Origin: an uncultured Clostridia bacterium
GTDB taxonomy: Bacteria; Bacillota; Clostridia; Christensenellales; Aristaeellaceae
Reading direction: 5' to 3'
DNA length: 64,000 nt
NCBI GenBank assembly: GCA_947166705.1
Contig: CAMVFE010000004.1
Location: forward strand, 1 to 64,000
Shown: in pieces, positions 32,401 through 44,400 of the stretch
How the letters are laid out: every line of letters starts with the position of its first letter
How positions within the stretch are numbered: the stretch's first letter is position 1
Translations under genes and position numbers: made by a program
Notes under the pieces: generated by a model
The model's database searches: none
What the model was told of the DNA's origin: nothing
The model's input: the letters and a program-made list of their open reading frames with translations, nothing else

Positions 32401-35400
32401 GACCCTGAAGGGCCTGACCTATGCCTCCGACTTCAGCTCCGTGCAGTGGCGGAAGGACGATACGACCCAGCCCACCCTGGTGACCAAGGTAGTCAACACC
32501 CCGGTCACCGCCGAGGCTGTGATTCCGGTGGAGAAAATAGTCACAGGCATTTCTCCCGACGCGGATGAGGAATTCATTATCACCATTACGGAAGATATTC
32601 CGGAAGAAGGAAAGAACCCGGACGACAAGTCCTCGATCGAGGCGGACACCCTGAAACTCACGAAGGGCGAGCACGGAAGCTTCCGGATTCTCCATTACAA
32701 TCTGCCGGGAACCTATACCTATACCATTTCCGAGACCGCCGGAACAACAAAAGGCATGGCCTATGACAACAACGAATATACCGTGACGGTGACGGTCGCC
32801 CGCAGCGAGGACGGGAAGACCCTGACCGCGACGGCGAAGTCAGCGCTTGGCGAACCGGCGGAGGAGACCGTGCTGTCCGATCAGGAAGGAAAGCGCGTGG
32901 TCATCACCAACGTCTACGAGAGCCCGTTGACCCGCGTGACGGCGACGAAGGTCTGGGACGACGCGGACAACAAGGACGGCCTGCGGCCGGACATCGTGTT
33001 CACGCTGAAGGGAACCTATACCTACGTGGACGACAACGGAACCACCGTCATCGGAACGGTGAACATCGCCGATACGAAGGACAGTGAAGGAACCGCGCAG
33101 ACGGCCGCGAAGACCATCTATGCCTATGTGCGGGATTCGGCCGGGAACCCGACGGCAAACCTGAACGGTGACCTTACCGCCGAATGGGTCAACCTGCCCG
33201 AGTATGTCGACGGCCACAGGGTGACCTATATCGTCGAGGAGACCGCGGCACAGGGGCAGAGCCTGGATACCTACATCTCCGTGAACACCGGGCTTACCTG
33301 GAACGAGGACGAAAAACGGTGGGAGATTACCTTCACCAATACCCTGAAGGCCAACATGCTGAAGCTGTACAAGGCGTTCAGCTTCAACGGAAAGCCCGTG
33401 GACGTGAACAGCCTGACGGAGGACGAGAAGGCAAAGCTGAGCTTCACCATCACCACCGCCATCGGCGCCGGCGCGGAGGCGAAGAAGTATTACGTCGCAC
33501 GCGATACCGCCACTTCCGCGGAGGACGGCAATATCCACGGCAAATACGCGAAGCTGATTGAATATACCGGAGAGGCGCCCGCGAAGGCCAGGTTTACCTA
33601 CGCTGATTTCAGCGACGGCATGCTGGTGCTGGAGCGGCTGCCCTACGGCAGATACACCATCACGGAGAACGATACCGGCATGATTTACGGTTACACCTGG
33701 AGCGGGGCGACCTGGCAGGTGAACCGGAGCGGCGCGGTTCAGAACGCGGAGCTGACGGACGGAGAAGTCACTGCGGTTAATGTGGATTCCGCCGAACTGA
33801 AAGACGGAGACTTCACGCAGGTCTTCTTCACAAACGCATATACGGAGGACCTCGGCGCGCTGAAGGTGACGAAGCTTGTCACCGCGACGAGCAACGGAAC
33901 CGATATCACAGGCACGGCGTCCGAAATCACCGGAAGGACCTTCCGCGCAGCGGTTTACGCCTACCTGAAGGGCGGCCGGATGGTCGACAAGGTCACGGAA
34001 GGCGCGGTGAAGACCTACTTTGCAACCAACGGTGAACCGCTGGCGGATACCGATGATCAGGTCTCCAATAAGAACAAGTGGATCGAGCTGACGAAGGATG
34101 GCAGCCAGCTGTGGCTGAACCTGCCCGCCGGGACCTACTACGTCGAGGAAGAGGACGCGGCCGTGACCGGCTGGGACCTGACCAAGACGATTAAGGTCGC
34201 CGGGACGGAGATCAGCACCGCCGGCACGGCCGTGGCCACGGCGAACACGGCATCGCAGCCTGTGGACGTGAAGATCAGCAACGACTATGACCGCCAGGTG
34301 GGCACCCTGACCGTCGCCAAGACGCACAGCGGCGTACCTTCCGGAAGCGAAGGCACCGAGTATCAGTTCACCGTCACGGACGCGGACGGACAGTACGTAT
34401 CCGCAGCCGCGGAGAGCGGGAACAATACGTATGCCTTCGCAGGATTCAGCACGGCGGAGACGCTGTACGGCGTCACGGCCGGAGACGAGAACAAGGTGAC
34501 CTTCACCGGCCTGCCGATCGGCACGTATACCGTGACGGAGAAGAATCCGGAAGGGCTGTACACCAACTACACCCTGATCGTGGAGGGAGACGTGCGCGCG
34601 GGCGAGACCGGGAGCACGACAACCGGCACGGCGGCGCTGGCAAAGAATGGCGAAAAGACCGTCAGACTGAGCAACAACTACCGCCAGGACAAGGGCGCCG
34701 TCAAGGTCACGAAGACCGTGACCGGCGCTCCGGCGGATCAGGAGAGCAAGATCTTCCATATCGGCCTGAAGGACGGCAGCGGCCAGTTTGTGAAGGCGGG
34801 CGGTTCGGTCACCGTGAAGAACGGGGAGAACGACGCGGCGGCCGGTACGGATTCCTTCGTCGGGTACTATGAGGTGAAGGCCGGCGAGAGCCTGATCTGG
34901 AGCGGCCTCGAGATCGGCACATACACCGTTGAGGAAGCGGGAACGGAAGCGAACGGGGACGCCTGGATCACCGGTTATACGCTCACCGTCACCGGCAGCG
35001 GAACGGCGGTGCAGACGGTCAGGGATCAGACGACCGAAGCTACCGTGGTCAACAGCTACGACCAGGATGTGGGCGAGCTGACCATTACCAAGCGTTTTGA
35101 GATTACCGGCGGGGCGACCATCGAAGAGCTGGCCCTGCTGAACAGCCTGAAGTTCCACGTGGCCAGCAAGGAGGGTACGCCCGCCTACGCCCGCGATATC
35201 TATCTGAGCCAGTTCACCTGGCTGAAGGAAGACGGTACCGAAACCACGAATCCCGCGGAAGCGAAATCCTTCCGGTACGTGATCGGGAACCTGCCCGCCG
35301 GCAGTTACACGGTGACGGAAACCGGCGCGGACGGCGTGATCGCGGATTACACGCTGACCGCCGTGAAGGTGAACGGCGAGGAAGCCGACCTGACGAAGGA

Positions 35401-38400
35401 GCTCACCGGAGAGGGAAGCTTCGGAAAGAACGGCCGCGACACCGTTGCCTTTGAAAATGACTACGCGCTGGACCGCGGCAGCATCACCGTCACGAAGCAG
35501 GTGGCCGGCGCGCCCGCGTCCGAAGCGGAACACATCTACTACATCGGCCTGAAGAACAGCGAGGGCCGCTTCATCACCGCGGAGGATCCGATCACCGTGA
35601 AGGCGTTCACCACGACGGAGCGGGATGACGGCATTGGTGGAAAGCAGACCGTCACAACGGAGGAGAACGCGGAGAGCCAGACCTTCGACGGCGCGGCATA
35701 CTACAAGGTCCGGGACGGCCAGCAGCTTAGGTGGGCCAGCCTGCCCGTCGGAACCTATACGGTTGTCGAATACGGCACGGAACTGGCGCCCACGGAGCCC
35801 GGATCCGCCAACATCCGGGATTATACCCTGACCGTTTCGGGGAACAACCAGACCGTGGCCCTGGCGAAGGACGGCGCCGAGCAGGCGGAAGTGACCAACA
35901 GCTACGAGCCGGACTTCGGATCCCTGACGATCGCCAAGGAATGGTGCGGCGTACCCGCCGGCGCGCTCGCGTATAAGAAAAACGCATCGGACGAAGCCGT
36001 CAATCTGCTGGGCGCGCTGAAGGTGACCGTAAGGAACGCGGAAGGCAGGTATGTAAAGGCGACGAACGGCATCGTGGACTATGATGCGAACGGCGTTCCC
36101 TCCTTTACCGACACCGCGGATGAGATCATCATCACCGACGGCCGGAATACCACCGTCAGCAATCTGCCCATCGGCACCTACACCGTTACGGAAGTGAACG
36201 GCAGGACGCTGCTGACCGCGGTGAACCATGAACTGGTCTCTGCGGCCGTCAATGAGATTCCCGCGGCTGACCTGAACAACATTTCCGGCACGGCGGACAC
36301 CACCAAGGGCGGGAACAGCACCATCGTCCTGAAGAACAACTATCGGGAGATCCGGGGCAGCCTGAAGATTGAGAAGCAGTTCAGCTTTACCCCCGAGCTG
36401 ACCGGCAGCGCCGATCTGGCTCACCTGGCCTTCCACGTGACCGGAAAGAGCATGGTCAACGGGGCGGAAGAGACGGTCTATGACGAAACCTATTACCTGA
36501 TCAATTTCGAGGGGCCGACCGGCGGTAAGTACACACTGGAACTGACGGATCTGCCCCTGGGCACGTACACGGTGACCGAGGACACCACGGGCGTGACGGT
36601 GAAGCAGTATACGCTGACTGCGGCTACGCTGACCGTGAACGGAGCGGATACGCCCACTGCGCTTGACATTACCGACGGCAAGGTGAAGGAAGCGGAAGGG
36701 AAGACCGCAGGCGGCAGCGCGGAGATCCGGATCAATGACGCCGCAACGGCTGACACCGATGAATCCACCGCGACTTTCGCCTTCGAGAACAAGTACGAGC
36801 ACGACAGCGGCGATCTCGCGATCCGCAAGACGCTGATCGGCGCCATCGGCAGCGAAGAGACGGAGATGGAATTCATCTTCACCGTGAGGCTGAGCGACAG
36901 GAGCCTGACCGGACCTTACGCCGCGAGCCTGAAGACCGGGGATGGCGAGGCGAAGGCCTACGGAACCGGCATTGCCTTCAGCGACGGGAAAAACACAACG
37001 CCAATCAGACTGAAGCATAATCAGACCCTGACCATTCAGGGCCTGCCCGCCGGCGTGACCTACTCCGTCACGGAAGCCGAGGACGCCGATTACACGCTGA
37101 CGGATATGCAGCACAGCAACGGCACGATTGAAAGCGATCCCGTGACGGCTGAATTCGTGAACACCCGGAAGACGGGCGAGCTGAAGGTCACCAAGACCGT
37201 GGTGAGCAGCGACGCCAACGACCGGACGAAGGAATTCACCGTGACGGTCACGCTGAAGAACGGCGGGACGGCGTTTGCCGGGAAGACGGTCCGGGTGAGC
37301 CGCGGAAGCGGAGAGCCCGAGGATGCTGCGACAGACACGGAAGGCAGACTTATTTTCAACGATGTGACCGACGGAGACAGTATTGTCATCACGGGCATCC
37401 CGATCGGCCTCAGGTACAGCGTTGAGGAAACCAACGCGGACGGATTCACCGTGACCTATAACGGAGAGACGGAGCTGAAGGACGCCGTGATGGCCGCGAA
37501 GGTCGAGGCGGAAATCCTCAATAAAAAGAACGAAGGCTCCATGGCGGTCACCAAGCAGGTCAGCAGCAAGGTCAATGCGGATCTGACCAGCAAGGAATTC
37601 ACCTTCACGATTACGATGAAGGATGCCTCCGGAAATGCAGTTGTCACGGCATACGATTCAGCGGACAGCGACAGGCCGGTCAGCGGTTTCTTCTACGGTA
37701 CGCTGACCAAGCCCGGATATCAGGATTCCACCCTGACGAGATCCCGGGAGATCGTGTTCAACAGCCAGGGCGAGGCTACCATTACCCTGAAGCACAATGA
37801 GACCATGACCATTGACGGGATTCCCGCGGGATATACCTACACGGTCAGGGAGGCCCAGGCGGATAACTTTGAGACCGCATCCACCGGGGACGTGGAGAAT
37901 ATCACCATCGCCAGGGACGAGACCAGGTCCGCGGTATTCACCAATACGCGCATCAACGCGCCGCTGACCATTGACAAGACGGTTATAAGCGACGTCAAGG
38001 CCGAGCAGACCGCGGAGTACCCGTTCACGGTGCGGCTGCTGCTGGGCCATGAGGTGCTGAGCGGAACCTACAAGGTGGATTATTACGATCAGAAGACCGG
38101 AGAGGTGACGCGGGAGAACGTGGATGTTGCCTTCAACGACGGCGAGGCGGTGATCCTTGTGAAGGGCGGCGGCAAGGCCGTCATCAAGGAAATTCCCGTC
38201 GGAGCCAGCTTTACCATCACCGAACAGACGGACAGCGTATTCGAAAGCGAACGGACCGATTCCAGCGGGAACGTGATGCTCAAGGACGGCGTCACGGCTT
38301 CCTTCAAAAACACCCGGAAGAAAGGAAAGCTGGACGTCGGGAAGACCGTCATTTCCGCCAACGGCGCGGACAAGACCCAGGAATACAGCTTCACCGTCGA

Positions 38401-41400
38401 GCTGCAGAACAGCGACGGCTCGTACGCGCAGATCGGCGCCGAAGGAGCGGAAGGCAAAACCTACGGCGGAATGACCTTCAGGACGAAGGAAGTGACCGTC
38501 GGGGAAGGCGCGGAGCCTGTGACGGAAACCAGGACCATCGCGGAATTCAAGCTGGACGGCAGCAACCGGAACACGATTTCCGCGACCGACCTGCCCGTGG
38601 GACTGAAGTACATCGTCACCGAGACGGACAGCAAGGGCCTCGTCTGCACGCAGACCGGCGAAATCGGCTCCATCAGCGGCGGAGACAATAACCGCGCGAA
38701 CTTCACCAACACCCGCGTGGACAGCGGACTGATCGTCAGCAAGAGCGTCGTTTCCGAACTGGACAGGGACAAGACGAAGAAATTCAGTTTCACGGTTACG
38801 CTGTACGATCCGCAGCAGAACAACACGCAGCCGCTTGCAAACAGGACCTATCACTACATCAAGCGGAGCATGGGAGACGATCCGGATGAGGGCGGCACCC
38901 TCACCACGGACAGCGAAGGAAAGTATCAGTTCACGCTTTCCGACGGAGAAATCCTGATCATTGAAGAGCTGCCTACGGACGCCAGGTATACGGTCCGGGA
39001 GACGCCTGACAACGACTTTGTCACAACCAGCCTGGGAGAAAACGGAACGATCCGCGCCAGCGCGAGCCTGGCAGAATTCGTGAACACCAGGAAGTCCAGC
39101 GAACTGATTCTGAAGAAGCTGGTGGAGAGCCCCATCGAGGCGGACAGAACCAGAACCTTCACCTTCAACGTCAAGCTGTACGATCTGAAGGATCACAACG
39201 CGGCAGACACCGAAGAGAACCGAAACTATCTGAAGGCCTACATCGCGGGCAGATACTTCAACGGCGCTGCCGGCGCGAACTTCTACGTCATGGCGGGCGA
39301 GGATCATACGCTGACGCTGGACGGAATTCCCGCCGACGTGCATTATCTGGTGACCGAGAATCCGGGAACGGACGGCCGCTTCACCATCACGGGACAGACG
39401 GACACGGAAGGCGTCACCGAGGCCAGGGTATCGAATACCCAGACCAACGCAAAAACGGCTGCCATCACCAACAAGCGCACCTCCAACCAGATGAAGATTT
39501 CCAAGACGGTGAAGAGCCCGGACGCGAATGACCAGGGTACCGAGTTCAGCTACACCATCGTGTTCAACGAGTCCATTACGGAGGACTTCCCGATCAGCGA
39601 CATCGTCGGCACCGTCGGCGGCGACAGCGTTTCCGAAAACGAGCCGAAGGTTCTGCAGGTGCAGTCCGGACGCGCGAAGGTCACCCTGAAGGGCGGAAGC
39701 TCGATGACGATCAACGGGCTCCCGACCGGCATGACCTACACCGTGATCGAGGCTCCGAACAGCAGCTTCACCGCGGATGAAGCGGAGAAGACCGGGCAGA
39801 TCGGGAATGAAGGCATCGCCTCCGCGGCCTACACCAACACCCGCGTGCCTGGGAAGCTGATCGTGAAAAAGACCGTCGACAGCGTCATTCCCGAAGACCT
39901 GACCGACAAGGAATTCACATTCAACGTGACCTTCAGCAAGGCGCTGAAGAGCAATGACACGGCGAATGATCCCTACTGGCAGCTGATCAGCTTTGAGAAG
40001 ACTACAGCCAGCGGGACGGAGACGGATTATGCCATCGACGGAAACAGCAAGACGTTCACGCTGAAGCACAGCGAAACCATGACCATTTCCGGCCTGCCCA
40101 CCGGCGTGACCTATACGGTGGCCGAGCAGACCGAGAACGGCTTCAGGACGACCAAAACCGGCGAACACGGAACCATCACAACGGTGGACTCGCAGGCAGA
40201 ATTTACCAACACCCGCGAGACCGGCGCGCTGGTCATCACAAAGAAGGTGAACAGCGATGTGGCCAGGGACAGGGACAATGATCTGACGAAGTTCGACTTC
40301 AGGGTGGAACTGAGCGATCCGGGCATTACCGGAACCTACGGAGACCTGATGTTCTCCAGGGAAGGCGAAGGAACGGAAGCGAAGGCCGTGGCCGAATTCC
40401 AGCTCGGAAACGGGGAGAAGAAGACCGTGACCGGCCTGCCCGGCAACGTGACCTACAAAGTGATCGAGACGCTGACAGGGAATCAGACCGGGATCTTCAC
40501 GCAGACATCCACGGGCCAAACCGGACCGATCGTGAACAACGCGACCGCGAACGCTGAAGTGACGAACACCCGAAAGACCGGAAACCTGGAGATCAGCAAG
40601 GCCGTCGTCAGCGACATCGAGGCCGACAGGACCCAGGCCTATACCTTCGACGTGACGCTGATGGCCGACGGCGTGCCGGTTTCCGGCACCTACAGCGGCA
40701 TTACCTTCGGAGAGAACGGAACAGCCGCCGTCACCATCTCCGGCGGCCAGACGCTGAAGCTTACGGGCCTGCCGGTCGGGACGGCCTGGACGGTCACGGA
40801 GCGCAAGCCGGCCAACTTTACCGCGCGGGTATCCGTCAACGGTGAAACTGCGGTGACCAGCGACCAGGGAGGCGGAACGATCAGCACAGGGACGTCGACC
40901 GCGGCCTTCACCAACACCCGGGAGAAGGGCAAACTCATCCTGCAGAAACAGGTGAACGGCGGCGTCGGCGAGGAGCTGACGAGAAACTATACCTTTGAGA
41001 TCCATCTGGACGCGGATATCGACAAGACCTACGGAGACGTACAGTTCCAGAACGGATATGCTTCCGTGACCGTGGCGGGCGGCCAGAGCAAAACCATCGA
41101 CGGCCTGCCCGTGGGAATTGATTACCGCGTGACGGAAAGCGCCGCCTCGGCGGAAGGCTTTGCCGTCGCGTACACGAATCAGGCCGGCACGATCACATCC
41201 GGCACCGCCGGAACGACCGTCATCGTCGAAAACACGCATGAGAAGGGCAGCCTGTCCGTCGACAAGGCGATGTTCATCAACGATGAGAAGATGGAGAAGA
41301 ATTCGGGAACCTACCAGAACAAGAAATTCTATATCCAGATCAGCACGGTTCTGGCGGACGGTACCTGGTATGTAACCGGCAGCAACGGTACGCTGAAGAA

Positions 41401-44400
41401 GGCGGACGACGCGACGCTGACGGCCGCGGAAAAGACGCATGCCGTCGCGTACAAGGATTTCGCCTGGACAGTCAGCAATCTGCCGGCCGGAACCTACACG
41501 ATTACCGAGGTCGCGGACGCCGCAGGCACGGCGGTCAGCGCGGGCAATATGAGCATCAATCATATGGACTATATCCCCGCGCTGTCCAGGACGACAGAGA
41601 CCGCGGAGGTCGCGGCGAACGCAACCGCCGGCGCCATGCTGGTGAACAAGTACACCAGGGGACAGTTCTGCATGGCCGTGACCAAGCAGTGGCTGGTGAA
41701 CGGCAGCGTGAGCGAAGCCAACGACAGCCTGACCGTCGGCGCCGCCCTGTTCCGCGGCATCCGGGACACGGCCTCCGGAGAGATCAGCTGGGAGACGGAA
41801 CCGGTCTACACAAAGGAGCTGAAGAAAGAGAACAACTGGTCCGCGGTGGCGGCGGGCATGGAACGGATGAACGAAGCCGGCATCCCGTACGCGTACGAAT
41901 GGCGTGAAGGCACCCTCAGCGGCAGCACCTTCACGGAGGGCGTTCCGGCGGGATGGGCGAAGGGAAAGAACCAGACCGTCGAAAGCAGGAGCGCCTCCAG
42001 CGCAGTCGGAGAGGATGAGAATCTGATCATCCTGACGAAGATGACCAACAGCCGGATCGACGCGGAAATCCCGGTTCAGAAGGTCATGACCGGCAGTCCG
42101 TACACCGGCGGCAAACCCTTCGAGGTGAAGCTGGCCAGAAAGAGCGGCACCGTTGAGGGCGATACTTCCGAGATCGTGAACGATACCCTGAGCCTGAAGC
42201 AGAACGAGCAGGGAACCTTCACGATCGAAGGAATCACCGTGCCCGGAACCTACATCTACGAGATCACGGAAACCAAGGGAAGCGTGCCCGGCATGACCTA
42301 TGACAGCGCCAAGAAGGAAGTTGCCATTACGGTGGGCTGGAACACGGACGAGCCCGCGGGTACCCGGCTGACGGCCTCCATCGTACCGGACGCGGCGGAC
42401 GGCCCCGTGCAGGTGACCAACGAGTACAGAACCGGAAAGCTGACCGTCATCAAGGAAGTAAAGAGCCCGCTGGCCGGGGACCTTGCGGAAGCCTTTGCCT
42501 TCACGGTGGAGCTGAAGCACGGCGGCCAGGCGCTGAACGGCCAGTACGGAGGATTCGTTTTCAAAAACGGAAAGACCGAAATCTGGCTGAAGCACGGCGA
42601 GCAGGCCGAGCTTACGGATATTCCGTTCGGAACGGAATACAAGGTGACGGAGGCGGAAAACAGCCGCTACGTGGCTACGATCGGCGGCATGGAGAAACGG
42701 ACGGCCGAGGGTACCATTCAGGACGGCACTTCGGATGTTTCCGTGACCTTCACGAACGCGCGGAAGCTGGGCGAGCTTGCGGTCAGCAAGACGGTTCAGT
42801 CCAGCCGCGCGGCCGACCTGACGCGTGAATACAGCTTCACCGTCCGGCTGAGCGAAAAGATTACGGGAAGCTTCCCAGTGAAGGTGAACGACGCGGCGGA
42901 TGCTTCGGAAACGGTGAGCTTTGACGAAGGAACAGCCACCCTGAAGCTGAAGCACGGAGAAAAGAAGACCATCCTGAAACTGCCCGCGGGAGCCATGTAT
43001 GAGGTGACCGAGGCAGAAACGGCCGGCATGACCTCCGCCCTCACGAACGCCGCAGGCACGGTCGCCCAGGGCACGGCGGTGAACGTTGCCTGCACGAACT
43101 ACGGCACAGGCATCCTGAAGGTGAAGAAGAGCTTCTCCGACAATGTGAAGAACATGGACGCGGTGAGGGATCTGGAATTCACCATCACCGGACCGGACGG
43201 CTTCACGCCCGTGACGGTGAAGTACAGCGCGTTCACGGACGGCGTCTACACCCTGAACGAGGTGCAGCCCGGCCGCTACAACGTGACGGAAAAGGACGCC
43301 ATCGGCCTGATCGCCGACTACACGCTGGACGCGGACAGCACCCTCAGCGGGGCGGCTACCGTACAGGCGGGAGAGACGGCTGAGATCGCACTGACCAATA
43401 ACTACACAGAGGACCTGGGCAGCCTGGTGATCCAGAAGGCCTTCTGCGGCGTGCCGAAGGATAATACGCCGTGGAACGAAGAAAAACTGGCGGACCTGAA
43501 GTTCACTGTCACGGGTCCGAACGGATACAGCAGGGAATTCGGGTACAGCGACCTGACCGCGACAGTCACGGACGAGAGCGGCAACCTGATCCGGATGCTG
43601 ACCATCCCGAACCTGAAGCCCGGCACCTATACCGTGAAGGAGAGCGGCGCGGAGGGCATCGTGACCGGCTACACGCTGAACGCGGCCACGTCGGTGACCG
43701 AAGGCTCGGCCGCGGTGGTGAAGAACGGAGAAGCCACCGCCGTGCTGAAGAACAACTATACGCGGGATGTCGGCCAGCTGCAGCTGAAGAAGACCTGGGA
43801 CATCACCGGTGTCACCGAAGTGCCGGACAGCGCGAAGAGCGACCTGCGCTTCGTGATCACCTCGGATGATGTGGCGGACTTCGAGCCCCTGACGGTCTAC
43901 TACGCTCAGTTCGCCGGCAGCGACACCTATACGGTGAAGGATCTGCCCATCGGCACCTATACGGTGACTGAATATGACCAGAAGGGCCTGCTGGCCGGCT
44001 ACGGATATCAGCTGATCCGGAGCGAGATCACGGCGGGCGGAGAGACGAAGACCGTTCAGGCCGCCGCGGCCGACGCGGACTTCGCCGGCGCCGCGGCAGT
44101 GAAGAAGGGCGAAACCTCCGCCGTTGAAATGAAGAACGTCTACCACGAGAAGAACGGCGGACTGACCCTGAAGAAGACCTTCGAGGGCGTTCCGGAAGGC
44201 GCGGATACCGACGGCCTGAAGTTCCTGGTGACCGGTCCCGAAGGCTACCGGTGCGAATTCGAATTCAGCGCGTTTACCGACGGAATCCTGCGCATCGACG
44301 GCCTGAAGGAAGGCGCCTACACCGTGAAGGAGACCAACGCGGAGGGCCTGATCGCCGGTTACCGGCTGACCGCGGGCTCCGTGACGGAAGGAAGCGCGGA

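Noticed and set aside
32840-37114. A 1,424-codon minus-strand open frame
   Set aside because: Same reason: a shadow of the plus-strand modules, without start signals.
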